DNA of 64,000 bases from positions 248,001 through 312,000 of the forward strand of contig CANLWS010000009.1 of the NCBI GenBank assembly GCA_947494925.1. Reading direction: 5' to 3'. This DNA is from an uncultured Alteromonadaceae bacterium (lineage in GTDB: Bacteria > Pseudomonadota > Gammaproteobacteria > Enterobacterales > Alteromonadaceae). The notes beneath the pieces are model-generated. The model was not told the origin of the DNA. It did not search any database and saw nothing but the letters and a program-made list of their open reading frames with translations. Positions 37,844 through 47,253 of this stretch are shown here, one piece after another (position 1 is the first letter of the stretch; every line of letters starts with the position of its first letter). The translations under genes were made by a program, and so were the position numbers.

Positions 37844-39388
37844 ATGAATGATGACTTTTTATTTGCTGAAGACGATGGCGAGGAAGCCCCTATTGCCGAG
37901 TCAAAATGGAAAATACTGATCGTTGATGATGAACCTGAAGTTCATAATATAACTAAGTTAGTACTGTCTGATTTCGAATTTGATGAAGGAAGCTTGGAGT
38001 TGGTCAGTGCTTTTTCTGCAGGTGAAGCCAAATCTATGCTGGAAAATGGTAAAGACGCTGACTTTGCTGTAGCCATAGTGGATGTGGTTATGGAGACCTC
38101 CCATGCTGGCCTGGAGTTTGTTCAGTGGGTTCGTGAAGAAATCAATAACCACAAAATAAGATTAATCCTCAGAACAGGTCAGCCTGGAGAAGCGCCAGAG
38201 GAAAACGTGATCCGTGATTACGACATCAATGACTACAAAAACAAAACTGAACTGACCGCATTGCGCTTGAAAACCCTGTTTTATTCCGCACTTCGAGGCT
38301 ACCGCGATATTCTAACTATCGAGCGCCACCGACAGGGGCTAGAAAAAATCATTGCTGCCAGTAGCGAATTTATCGAGTGTGATTCCCTGACGCAATTTGC
38401 CTCTGCCATATTGAAACAAGTCGCGTTAGTACTGGGGATCGAATCCAAATCAATCATTTGTTGTGCCGCTGCCAAAGAGAACGGTGGTGCTAGTAGTGCC
38501 GTGAATATTCTGGCAATGAATCAGGGAGCCTGTGAAAAGCATCAACTATCTGAATCTGAACAACTGCCGAGCTTGGTCAATGACAGGTTGGAACAAGCCC
38601 TGCAGCGCAAAAGATCAATTTACGCAGAAGACTACTTTATCGGGTATTTCACCACAAAACGCGGAACCGAAAATTTGCTATACGTGGCTCAGGATCAAAA
38701 TCTGGCACCCATGCAACATAACTTGCTGGAATTTTTCGCCAATAATATTGCTGTCGCACACGAAAACCTCAAGTTGCGTGAAGTCATTAAGGAATCTCAA
38801 AAAGAACTCTCCTATGTCATAGGTGAAGCTGTTGAGATGCGCTCGAAAGAAACCGGAAGCCATGTTAAACGAGTTGCACACTTCAGCTATCTCCTCGCAT
38901 GCAAGTATGGCCTTAGCGAATACGAAGCAGAAATGATTAAATTGGCTTCTCCACTGCATGATGTAGGGAAAGTGGGTATCCCGGATAACGTGCTTAATAA
39001 GCCGGGCAAGCATGATGCTGATGAGTGGAAGGTCATGCAAACCCATGCAAGAATTGGTTTTGATATGCTCAGGAGGACCGATAACCCCATATTACAGTTA
39101 GGTGCCACTATTGCCCACCAGCACCATGAAAAATGGAATGGTAAAGGTTACCCGGGAAACCTGAAAAAAGAAGAGATTCACATTGCCGGCAGAATTACAG
39201 CCCTGGCTGATGTGTTCGATGCCCTTGGAAGTAAAAGGTGTTACAAAGAAGCCTGGCCAAGTGAAGAAATTCTGAATCTCATCAGTCAGGAGCGAGGCGA
39301 GCACTTCGATCCTGAATTGGTGGATATTTTACTGAACAATATTGAAGAGTTTTCCGCAATCCGCGCAGCCTATCCTGATCCATCTTGA
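37844..39388 (+). CDS. Response regulator with DUF3369 and HD-GYP cyclic-di-GMP phosphodiesterase
   Basis: 514 residues: a receiver domain (about 22-145; acidic pocket IVDDEPE and phosphoacceptor D80), a DUF3369 sensory domain (about 165-330), and an HD-GYP domain with HDVGKVGIP (H372, D373), HQHHEKWNGKGYP (GYP at 435-437) and DVFDALGSKRCYK. It should hydrolyse cyclic-di-GMP when phosphorylated. No cognate histidine kinase is adjacent. It separates two sigma-factor modules. Confidence 0.93.
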   Translation: MNDDFLFAEDDGEEAPIAESKWKILIVDDEPEVHNITKLVLSDFEFDEGSLELVSAFSAGEAKSMLENGKDADFAVAIVDVVMETSHAGLEFVQWVREEINNHKIRLILRTGQPGEAPEENVIRDYDINDYKNKTELTALRLKTLFYSALRGYRDILTIERHRQGLEKIIAASSEFIECDSLTQFASAILKQVALVLGIESKSIICCAAAKENGGASSAVNILAMNQGACEKHQLSESEQLPSLVNDRLEQALQRKRSIYAEDYFIGYFTTKRGTENLLYVAQDQNLAPMQHNLLEFFANNIAVAHENLKLREVIKESQKELSYVIGEAVEMRSKETGSHVKRVAHFSYLLACKYGLSEYEAEMIKLASPLHDVGKVGIPDNVLNKPGKHDADEWKVMQTHARIGFDMLRRTDNPILQLGATIAHQHHEKWNGKGYPGNLKKEEIHIAGRITALADVFDALGSKRCYKEAWPSEEILNLISQERGEHFDPELVDILLNNIEEFSAIRAAYPDPS

Positions 39389-39527
39389 CTAAATTACTGC
39401 AATCCTGGTTTTTTATGCTGCCTAAAGAGCATTTGAGCACAAAACAACGTAGCCGATTTGCGTCACATCACTATTTGATCTACCTTGAACTTAATCGAAC
39501 AAAAATAAAGCGATTCAAAGGTTTACC

Positions 39528-40328
39528 ATGTTGGCGACGGAGCAAGGAGTAGCGACTTTATCACCAGAAGAGTTAGTGGATAGAATCCACGCTGGGGAAC
39601 AAGCTGCCGAACAAGATTTAGTTAGTCAATACTGGCGCAGTTTGTACTTCATCCTCAATAGACGTGCCAATGACCCTGAGCTCGCTGCAGACATGGCTCA
39701 AGAGACTTTTATTGTTGTCATCAATAAGGCGCGCAGTGGTCAGATCGAAAATCCAGCGGCATTGTCTGCTTTCATTCGTCAGGTCGGTGTCAACTTATTG
39801 ATAGCCAGTTATCGTAAGGATACGCGAAGGAAAACAGACACTTCAGAAGACATCCAGGTTCATTTCCCAGACAACTCCATCGACGTCCAAAGTAAACTTA
39901 ACAGTAAAGAACTGAGCAGTATCGTGAGACAGGTGATGGAAGAGCTACCGACTCCGCGAGACAAAGATCTTTTATATCGTTATTTTGTCTATGGGCAAGC
40001 AAAAGACGTTATCTGTCAAGAATTCGACCTGACACCAGCCCACTTTGACCGCGTACTGCATCGCGCGCGAAACAGATTAAAGCAAATACTCGAAGTAAAG
40101 CTCGGTGTCGATCTGAGCACAACCAGCTTGTCCAGCCTGCTCAGTCTGATCATTTTTGTGTGGCTTTCAGCAAACCTGCCAAGCGAAGTCACACTAATTG
40201 TAAATAAAACCGAAATAAAGGTGGGAGGATCTTCTGCATTAATGCACTTATCAAACATCGCAGTCATGGAAAGACCGAGTTATGAACTGGATGCTGAGTT
40301 GTACCAGCAAGAAACGAGGTGGACATGA
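39528..40328 (+). CDS. ECF-type sigma factor with hydrophobic C-terminal extension, head of the CHAT operon
   Basis: 266 residues. Region 2 (LVSQYWRSLYFILNRRANDPELAADMAQETFIVVINKA) and region 4 (ELPTPRDKDLLYRYFVYGQAKDVICQEF...RARNRLKQIL) are clear, so it is a sigma-70-family transcription factor. Unusually, about 75 residues follow region 4 and include a membrane-helix-like stretch LSSLLSLIIFVWLSANLP (about 199-220). This may tether or regulate the protein at the membrane. The stop overlaps the next start (ATGA). It is the first gene of a five-gene operon ending in the TPR-CHAT protein. The exact start may be the ATG used here. Confidence 0.87.
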   Translation: MLATEQGVATLSPEELVDRIHAGEQAAEQDLVSQYWRSLYFILNRRANDPELAADMAQETFIVVINKARSGQIENPAALSAFIRQVGVNLLIASYRKDTRRKTDTSEDIQVHFPDNSIDVQSKLNSKELSSIVRQVMEELPTPRDKDLLYRYFVYGQAKDVICQEFDLTPAHFDRVLHRARNRLKQILEVKLGVDLSTTSLSSLLSLIIFVWLSANLPSEVTLIVNKTEIKVGGSSALMHLSNIAVMERPSYELDAELYQQETRWT

Positions 40329-40981
40329 GACCAATGGACCGGGAATTTATTGAACAGCATGATATCGCCCAGCGTTATCTGCACGGCCGGCTTACGCCCG
40401 AAGAAGCCGAGGAGTTTGAAGTGTACTTGATGGATAACCCAGAAATGGTGGAGGAGTTTGAGCTTGATAGCCTATTCAAGACTTATGCTTCAAGTCGTTC
40501 TTTTGCAAAAAATTCTGTGGCTTGGTTATCAAACAAGAAGCACTGGTTGAGCGGTTTTGTCTCATCTGCCCTTACCTTTGTTGCCTGTGCTTTCATGTTC
40601 GTGACCCTAACGCCGACTGAAATCAACAATTCACCGGCTTATTGGGCGCAAGTTATTTATCTGGAGAGTAAACGTGGTGACTCAGTTGGACAAGCTTTTG
40701 ACATTCAACTGCCAGCAAACCAAGGGGCATTGGCTATTGTATTTGCACCTGAACAGACAGCATTTAGTTCTTTTGATGTGATTTTAGCGGATGAGCAGTC
40801 TCGCCCGATCCATCAGTTCAAAGGAGTAAAACGTTCAAACTTGGATGAACTGACGTTAGTTGTTCCACAAAGCTCAGTAAAACCTGGCGAGTATCAATTG
40901 GTGATAAATCCAGAGGGTCAATTATCTGCGAGTTATAAGCAAATAATATCACTAAATGTACGAGGAACTGGAGGTCAATGA
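40325..40981 (+). CDS. Anti-sigma-factor-like membrane protein
   Basis: 218 residues from ATG 40325 (GAGGTG upstream; it overlaps the sigma stop by four bases, so the open frame's GTG at 40319 is unlikely). The N-terminus HDIAQRYLHGRLTPEEAEEFEVYLMDNPEMVEEF resembles the cytoplasmic domain of anti-sigma factors such as zf-HC2 types, but the Cys/His zinc residues are missing. One membrane helix (about 72-95) is followed by an exported domain of about 120 residues. The membrane topology and coupling to a sigma gene make an anti-sigma role likely. Confidence 0.75.
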   Translation: MRPMDREFIEQHDIAQRYLHGRLTPEEAEEFEVYLMDNPEMVEEFELDSLFKTYASSRSFAKNSVAWLSNKKHWLSGFVSSALTFVACAFMFVTLTPTEINNSPAYWAQVIYLESKRGDSVGQAFDIQLPANQGALAIVFAPEQTAFSSFDVILADEQSRPIHQFKGVKRSNLDELTLVVPQSSVKPGEYQLVINPEGQLSASYKQIISLNVRGTGGQ

Positions 40982-40982
40982 T

Positions 40983-42437
40983 ATGCCAAATGGAAACACT
41001 TTTACCGGCAACTTTACTAGGATGTTTCCTTATGCGGAAGCAACCAACTTTGATAAAAGTAAGCTCATAAAGCTCGCCGATAGACTACAAGAATCATACC
41101 TACGACTTAAAGGGCCACTAGCAGGATACACTTATTTTGGTCAATTTATCGCCCATGACCTTACCCATCTGAAAGGCTCAGAAGAAACTTCTCATGGCAA
41201 TCCGGAAGCCTTAGCTGATTTAGAGCTTATCTGCACACCTACACTTGATCTAAGTGGTGTTTACGGGGAAGGCTTTTTCGATCCTGCCATCAGAGTTGAG
41301 CGAGAGACAGGCAAGTTTTCATTAGGGTATTGCCAAAAAACCAAAACCAAGTTGATTTATGGGGGCGATATTCCACGCGGACCAAACAAGGAGCCGCAAA
41401 TTGCCGACCCGAGAAACGACGCCAATCTGATACTTGCTCAGCTGCATCTACAGTTTTTAAAATTGCATAATTTGATTGTCGATGATTTTTCCGTGAGGTC
41501 CCCAGAACTCAACCCGATTGAAAAATTCAATTCGGCGAGAGTGCAACTCATTTTGCTTTACCAAGAAGCCGTCTTTTTCGATTATTTAAAGAAAATGCTT
41601 AATCCTATGACGTGGAGGAAGATCATTTTACAAAACAATTCCTACGTCTGGGAACACAAGCCACCAAATCCTCTGGAGATGCCAATTGAATTTTCTGCGG
41701 CAGCCTTTCGGTTTGGTCATACAATGCTGAGAAAGCGATATGATGTGCAGCAAGGAGTTCGGTTAAACTTGGATTCAGTCCTTAAACATACTGGCTTGCT
41801 TGGTTTGGGAGGAACACAATTTCTTCAGTCTAAAAAGCAAGTTAACTGGAATTTATTTTTTGACCTCAGTTCTAATCAAAGGGTGACACTGGCCAATGGC
41901 ATACGCCCATCAACGAGCCTTGATATTAATGTCCCGGGCAGACCGAAACTAAGCGGTCCAATTGGGCTTAAAAACCTGTTGCGCGGAAATCAGGTGGGGC
42001 TCCCAAGTGCACAAAATATCATCAATGATATAACGGAACATTATTCTGTTGATCCGGAAATCAAACCCTCATTGTTAGCCCGGGAAGAGATCAACCCTAA
42101 AGATACTAACGAAAAGCCGATAATGGATGAAAGTATTGCTTCTGTATTTACAGAAAACACTCCTCTTTGGTACTACATATTAGCCGAATCACTCAACGAA
42201 CAAGACGGGAAAAGACTCGGAAAACTCGGCAGCTTGATTGTCGCAGAAACCTTTAAAAATGTATTGCAGGAATCAACTCCATCGATCTTTAAAGAAGGAT
42301 TTGCTGAGACCAATTTACTAAATAGAAATGCGGAATTAGCACTGCCAGATTATCAACTAATGTCTGAAGATATCAGACCACAGCATAATCAATTTGTAAC
42401 GATTACGGATCTATTGAGGCTGAATAGCGGTATGTAA
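40983..42437 (+). CDS. Animal-type heme peroxidase
   Basis: 484 residues from ATG 40983 (TGGAGG upstream), one base after the anti-sigma-like gene. GQFIAHDLTH contains the distal His58 and the heme-linking Asp of the myeloperoxidase/peroxinectin superfamily; FLKLHNLIVDDF matches the next conserved helix and AAFRFGHTMLRKRY carries the proximal His246. No signal peptide was seen, so the enzyme appears cytoplasmic, as for other bacterial homologues. It would use peroxide to oxidise halides or organic substrates. Joining a sigma-controlled operon with a caspase-like protein is unusual. Confidence 0.9.
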   Translation: MPNGNTFTGNFTRMFPYAEATNFDKSKLIKLADRLQESYLRLKGPLAGYTYFGQFIAHDLTHLKGSEETSHGNPEALADLELICTPTLDLSGVYGEGFFDPAIRVERETGKFSLGYCQKTKTKLIYGGDIPRGPNKEPQIADPRNDANLILAQLHLQFLKLHNLIVDDFSVRSPELNPIEKFNSARVQLILLYQEAVFFDYLKKMLNPMTWRKIILQNNSYVWEHKPPNPLEMPIEFSAAAFRFGHTMLRKRYDVQQGVRLNLDSVLKHTGLLGLGGTQFLQSKKQVNWNLFFDLSSNQRVTLANGIRPSTSLDINVPGRPKLSGPIGLKNLLRGNQVGLPSAQNIINDITEHYSVDPEIKPSLLAREEINPKDTNEKPIMDESIASVFTENTPLWYYILAESLNEQDGKRLGKLGSLIVAETFKNVLQESTPSIFKEGFAETNLLNRNAELALPDYQLMSEDIRPQHNQFVTITDLLRLNSGM

Positions 42438-42506
42438 TTGCCCGGAGTTAGATTATACGGGGTGATCATTTGCAATTAAGAACACATTTCAAATAAGGAG
42501 AAGAAG

Positions 42507-42986
42507 ATGACAATATTTGAACAGTTATTTGAAGAGCTAGCTACTCGCCTAAGTAAAGTTGAACTTGATGAGCTTACTCAGATGTCTTCATTTACAGGTG
42601 CAGATTGGCTAGTACAAGGAACAATAACAATTCCAACACCCGACCAGGAAGAGAAAGGTGACTATTACCCCATGCTTGAGGATGTTTTAAGGTTTACGCG
42701 GAACGAACAAGATATGCTTAAAATATCTATTCTGCCCAAATTAGATGCCAATGGTGAAGAGGTGCAATCGGACCCGTCAGTCACGACACTGTCCTTCAAA
42801 CACCTGTCGGAGAACGCATGCGTGTCAGATTTTGTCGATATTGATGAAATCCCTGGAGTATTGAGGGTAAAAGCATTCTGCTTCATTGAGGGAGAAGGTA
42901 ATAATATGCTAATGCGTTCCATCGTTGTGTTCAAAGATGACGAAGATCAGTTCACCTTTGGAGGCTGGTTCTGTAAAAAGAATTAA
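42507..42986 (+). CDS. Unknown 159-residue cytoplasmic protein of the CHAT operon
   Basis: A soluble acidic protein with strong AAGGAGAAG upstream of ATG 42507. It has no signal peptide, membrane helix or recognised motif; a patch EICFIEGEGNNML-like segment and a late FTFGGWFCKKN end are the only landmarks. It lies between the heme peroxidase and the TPR-CHAT gene, five bases before the latter, so it is probably co-translated and functionally tied to it. It could be a substrate, inhibitor or effector of the CHAT protein. Confidence 0.7.
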   Translation: MTIFEQLFEELATRLSKVELDELTQMSSFTGADWLVQGTITIPTPDQEEKGDYYPMLEDVLRFTRNEQDMLKISILPKLDANGEEVQSDPSVTTLSFKHLSENACVSDFVDIDEIPGVLRVKAFCFIEGEGNNMLMRSIVVFKDDEDQFTFGGWFCKKN

Positions 42987-42991
42987 TAAAA

Positions 42992-45900
42992 TTGGATAAG
43001 AATATAATATTTTCATTTATAAGAGGCTTGTTAATAAGCCTCTTTGTGTTTTACATTCCGCAAATTTTTGCTTGCCCAAACCCAGTTAAAATAATCTTGT
43101 CACCAGGAAATCATGAAGTTGTTAGCATCGATCAATCGCAGAAAGATTTGACTTTGAAACTTGTTCAGCAAGAAACCGGGCTAAACAATGCCCTTGAACA
43201 AACCGGTAGCGAATTATTATTCTTAAAAGCTGACGATACAGCGAAGACTTTCAATTTATGTTTTTCTGAAAAGAATGGTCAAGTACTTTCTAATCCGACG
43301 ATCCACAGACACATAGTTAATGGACCTTCTAAGCCTTTGATTGATTCCCTGCTTAAAATTAATGACGCTTCCAGACTCTGGAGTTATGGAGATCTTGCAA
43401 ATCAAAAAAGAGCGACGGAGCTATGGATAGAAATTTCTGAGACCGATTTCCCCTCAGATCTGAGTTATGTAAAACACTATGCATTACTAAATGTTGCCGC
43501 GGCGCAACAAATTCAGATTGAAAACCAACTTGCACTCGACACAGTTAGCCGCCTGTTAAGCGAAACAAATATATCCGTCGAAATGAAATACAAAGCTGAA
43601 TGGATTAAAGCTGCAATCTTGGTCAACCAACGCAATTATAGTGAAGCAATTGATATACTTTCCGGTATCTTGAGTACTCTGCAAGATAACCCCAAATACG
43701 CAGTAGACCTCGGCTACATCAAAAACTTACTTGCCATCCCTCTGCTGTTTGAAGGAAAAGTTGCTGAGGCAAATGAACTCTTAGTTAATGCACTCTTAAC
43801 AGCACCAGAAACTCCAAAACTCAGAGCGTTAATCCATGACAACATGGGGTTACTACACATTAAAAAGGCGGATAAAAAACGAGGGGTAGAAAGGCAACTA
43901 GAATTTAATGCGGCCATTGAAAATGAACTTATTGCGCTTGAATATTTTTCAAATATTGATGACAAACCAAGGCGAGCGCTTATCGAGAGCAATATAGGTA
44001 CAATCTACGAGAGAATGGGTGAATTTCAATTGGCGCAATCTCATTACTATCGTGCTTTAGCGCTTCTGGAATATTTCAAATCTCGCCTTGCTCCAGCTGT
44101 TATCTACAAGAATCTCGGAAAAATATCGCAGTATGCAGGGGAATATCAGAGCGCGTTAAGCTTTCAAATTGAATCAGAGCGACTGTTTGGGGAAGAATTT
44201 CCCATTTGGTCAATGAAAATTCGTTGTGAAAAAGGGACAACTCTTCGATTAATGGGCCGACTCGATAGGGCTCTGGAAGAGCATGAGAAATGCCTCCTTT
44301 TTTTTCGTGAGACTGATTTTCATACAGACAACCTTACCGAATTTGTTAACGCACTCTATCAATTAGCTAAAGATTACTTTCTTTTAAATCAAACTGAACG
44401 AGCCAGCACCCTACTGGATGAAGCGTTCCAATATTTCGAAGATTTGAATGATACAGATCTAAAAGTAGAAATGCTTTTACTCCTGGGAGAATTAAACCTT
44501 ATTGATGGCAATATTGACGCTGCAAGAAAAAATGCGGAGCTCGGCCTTGCACTATCTGAGTTTTCAAGATATCCGACGGCAAAAGTAAATGCTCTTCGGT
44601 TTATGATTAAAATGCTAATACATGAGAAGGATTACGAAAGTGCCGACGTTCAGTTAGATCAGGCCATGCGATTTGTTGAAGAAGTTCAATCGTTAATGCA
44701 TCCTCAGCAATTTGGCCCATCTTGGTCTTCTGTAATACAGGATATTTACGCACAAAAACTCTCACTTACACTGGAACTAGACAAGGTAGGATTTCGTCAG
44801 GCTGAGGTCAATAAAATCTACTCTTTCATCGAGAGGTCACGAATGAGCAGCCTCCGGTTTGAACCTACAACAAAAAGCGACCTTGAACAGGAACAGTTAA
44901 AACAGCGTTTTGAACGTCTTAGTGAGCTAGCTGACCTGCAAGCAAGTAACGCTGCAGACCATACCCAAATAGGACAATTTAACCGCTGGCGGTTTCTTCT
45001 CAAAAGCAATGACATTTCCGTTCCGATAGCTGACCCAATAAAAGAACTTGGAGATGTGCAGGCAAATTTGTCCGAAAATCAAGTTATGCTGTTTTACATG
45101 TTCGCAGAAAGAACACTTTATGGCTTACTTATTGATGCGGACAAAACGCAAGTTTTGCGTCTTGGCATACGAGCTAATGTTGAGAAAACTATTGCCGACG
45201 TGCTTACTTCAACAGGTGATCCAAACAAACCTTTTGTTGAAGGCCTAACTCAGCTATCAAAGCTTATTCTGCCTGAACCACAAACTCTTGCAGACTATGA
45301 GCAAATTTTATTCGTTCCGCATTTATCGTTGTCAAAAGTACCTTATTCGGCTTTGCAAATCTCTGAAAAAATTGGATATTACGATCCTTTGATTAGCAAA
45401 TTCGAAGTTGTTATCGTGCCCTCAGCCAGTAAGTATACAAATACTAGTCATAAAGCAGAGCAAGCACAGGCTAATTTCAAAGACGTCGTATTATTCTCTA
45501 ATCCAGAATTTGACTCAGAACCAATCGATGATACAAAAAACACTCTAGGTTGGACCAATTCGCTACTCCCCCTCACTTTCAGTTATGAAGAAGCGCAAAG
45601 GATAAAAGATTCATTGCCAGGCTTACCTATCGCTCATTTTAAAGATGATGCAGCAAATAAAGAGAACTTTTTTTCATCAGTGGCGCGAAATGCAAGTATT
45701 CTTCATCTATCAACACATGGTTTTTTTAATCCGAAACAGCCTGAAAACGTCGGTTTTGCTCTATCGAGTAAGCATCAACCTAATGGTGACAACAGCAATG
45801 GGTTTGTTACCCGAACAGAACTATTCTCCTATGAGTTTTCAAATCAGTTGGTTGTACTCAGTGGTTGTGAAACGAACCTAGGCTCTGTTTATGGCGGAGA

Positions 45901-46168
45901 TGGATTACAAAGTATCGCTAAAGCAATACTGATGGGAGGCGCAAAAAATACGGTGTCTACTTTGTGGAAGGTATCAGACAGATCTTCTGCGGTTTTTATG
46001 GGTCGTTTATACAGTCATTTGATATCAGAAGAAAATATAGTCACAGCAATGCAATTGGCGAAAATAGATCTGTTCAATACATTCAGATTTCGCCACCCTT
46101 TTTATTGGGCCGGCTACGCACATCAATCAACCGGCTATAACAATTTGGCTATGAAAAAAGACGATTAA
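42992..46168 (+). CDS. Exported TPR-CHAT protein (caspase-like peptidase)
   Basis: 1058 residues starting from TTG 42992, five bases after the previous stop. An N-terminal hydrophobic segment (FIRGLLISLFVFYIPQIFA) looks like a signal peptide. About 350 residues of TPR repeats follow (for example LIESNIGTIYERMGEFQLAQSHYYRAL), then a CHAT domain (from about 690) of the caspase/separase clan. The catalytic pair is intact: His909 in ILHLSTHGFF and Cys959 in LVVLSGCETNLG. Such domains cut proteins when activated, in other bacteria within conflict systems and as the partner of type III-E CRISPR effectors. Target unknown; the TPRs probably sense a partner. Confidence 0.88.
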   Translation: MDKNIIFSFIRGLLISLFVFYIPQIFACPNPVKIILSPGNHEVVSIDQSQKDLTLKLVQQETGLNNALEQTGSELLFLKADDTAKTFNLCFSEKNGQVLSNPTIHRHIVNGPSKPLIDSLLKINDASRLWSYGDLANQKRATELWIEISETDFPSDLSYVKHYALLNVAAAQQIQIENQLALDTVSRLLSETNISVEMKYKAEWIKAAILVNQRNYSEAIDILSGILSTLQDNPKYAVDLGYIKNLLAIPLLFEGKVAEANELLVNALLTAPETPKLRALIHDNMGLLHIKKADKKRGVERQLEFNAAIENELIALEYFSNIDDKPRRALIESNIGTIYERMGEFQLAQSHYYRALALLEYFKSRLAPAVIYKNLGKISQYAGEYQSALSFQIESERLFGEEFPIWSMKIRCEKGTTLRLMGRLDRALEEHEKCLLFFRETDFHTDNLTEFVNALYQLAKDYFLLNQTERASTLLDEAFQYFEDLNDTDLKVEMLLLLGELNLIDGNIDAARKNAELGLALSEFSRYPTAKVNALRFMIKMLIHEKDYESADVQLDQAMRFVEEVQSLMHPQQFGPSWSSVIQDIYAQKLSLTLELDKVGFRQAEVNKIYSFIERSRMSSLRFEPTTKSDLEQEQLKQRFERLSELADLQASNAADHTQIGQFNRWRFLLKSNDISVPIADPIKELGDVQANLSENQVMLFYMFAERTLYGLLIDADKTQVLRLGIRANVEKTIADVLTSTGDPNKPFVEGLTQLSKLILPEPQTLADYEQILFVPHLSLSKVPYSALQISEKIGYYDPLISKFEVVIVPSASKYTNTSHKAEQAQANFKDVVLFSNPEFDSEPIDDTKNTLGWTNSLLPLTFSYEEAQRIKDSLPGLPIAHFKDDAANKENFFSSVARNASILHLSTHGFFNPKQPENVGFALSSKHQPNGDNSNGFVTRTELFSYEFSNQLVVLSGCETNLGSVYGGDGLQSIAKAILMGGAKNTVSTLWKVSDRSSAVFMGRLYSHLISEENIVTAMQLAKIDLFNTFRFRHPFYWAGYAHQSTGYNNLAMKKDD

Positions 46169-46178
46169 AGCAGGTGAT

Positions 46179-46187
46179 CCCCCCCCC
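46179..46187 (+). repeat. Run of nine C residues
   Basis: A nine-base C homopolymer lies 11 bases after the TPR-CHAT stop and about 150 bases before the next start. Such runs are prone to slippage; any effect here is unknown. Confidence 0.6.
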
Positions 46188-46337
46188 TTTGAAATTGCTT
46201 ATCTTATCTGCGCTCTGGGAAAACTGTCGATATTGTAACTAGTTGAATTCGATTATTTGGAGATCTTAAGTCAATAACAGTGAGAGTAAATTTTTCCTCG
46301 GTGCACTTCCTTATTAACACACATAAGGAGAACCAAC

Positions 46338-47207
46338 ATGAAATTACTACCTCTCGCCTCAACCCTTGCCTGTATCTTATCCGCCAACGTACTGGCAAAT
46401 TCACAACCATTTACGGTTCAGTTTTTTGCTGACGAAGCGAATAAAAATGCTTTTATAATGTCTAGCAATATGAAATGTCATGGCCCTTTGTCGTCAGAAC
46501 GAAATACCGTAAAACTGCGTTTCAATGCGGCGGGCGATCCGACAAATATTTTTCCTACTGAAGAGGCCTGTCTGACTGCTGGGGGCACCTTGACTCAGGA
46601 GCAGTCTACAAAAAAAGTGTTGGCTACTATCGCTGAAGTGGAAAAACAAAAAGAGAAAAAGGAAGAAGAAAAGAAAGCTGAGACAAAAGATAAAGAGTTT
46701 TTAGGAATAAACTGGGGACTAGGGTTAGCTTACACCTACACATCAGACCCGCTTATACATGAGATTTCCATTGCTTCTGGTGGTGAGAATCAACCAGGCA
46801 AGATTTTGGTCGACAGACAAACCAAACACCGAGCGATAGCAATGCTGGAAAGTCACTATTTCTTTAAACGCTCATGGTTTAAAGATTGTAAAATTCGTGG
46901 GGAGGACGGTCCAGGTCTGGCACCCTGTGATACGAGCTATGGCCATGGACCTTTTATTGCAATAGGGCTTGCAGGAGAGGATGGCGTTGATCCTTTATCT
47001 ACTTATGGCATAGGTTGGATGTGGGGATTTCAGTTAGAAGAAGCAACCTCCTGGAATATTGGTGTCGGTCTTTTTGTTGATACTAAGGCAAAAGGCTTAA
47101 GGCCTGGCTTTGCAGATGGAGATGAAACCATGCTTTCGAATATTGATGAACTGACTTACGAACGGGATGAAACAGGTTGGATGCTAATGTTCAGCTCTAC
47201 TTTCTAA
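46338..47207 (+). CDS. Unknown secreted envelope protein with charged coiled linker
   Basis: 289 residues. Signal peptide (cleavage near VLA-NS), a short N-terminal domain with two Cys (MKCHG, EEACL), a Lys/Glu-rich helix (about 97-118), then a beta-rich C-terminal half with aromatic strands ending in MLMFSSTF, suggesting an outer-membrane or surface protein. AAGGAG precedes ATG 46338. It has its own leader after the CHAT operon, and there is a shared terminator downstream, so it may be a separate unit. Family not recognised. Confidence 0.7.
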   Translation: MKLLPLASTLACILSANVLANSQPFTVQFFADEANKNAFIMSSNMKCHGPLSSERNTVKLRFNAAGDPTNIFPTEEACLTAGGTLTQEQSTKKVLATIAEVEKQKEKKEEEKKAETKDKEFLGINWGLGLAYTYTSDPLIHEISIASGGENQPGKILVDRQTKHRAIAMLESHYFFKRSWFKDCKIRGEDGPGLAPCDTSYGHGPFIAIGLAGEDGVDPLSTYGIGWMWGFQLEEATSWNIGVGLFVDTKAKGLRPGFADGDETMLSNIDELTYERDETGWMLMFSSTF

Positions 47208-47240
47208 AAATAAAAAAGGCCCTTTTTAAGGGCCTTTATC
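47205..47240. terminator. Bidirectional intrinsic terminator, unknown envelope gene / hslU
   Basis: AAAGGCCCTT (47215-47224) and AAGGGCCTTT (47228-47237) form a perfect ten-pair stem with a TTT loop. The minus-strand side continues TTTTTTATTTTT, ideal for hslU; the plus side is weaker. Confidence 0.92.
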
Positions 47241-47253
47241 ATGAAGCCATGAA

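Noticed and set aside
39480-39527. Autoregulatory ECF-type promoter before the CHAT operon
   Set aside because: A TGAACTT word is present, but the matching -10 is unclear and the same pattern could occur by chance in this AT-rich stretch.
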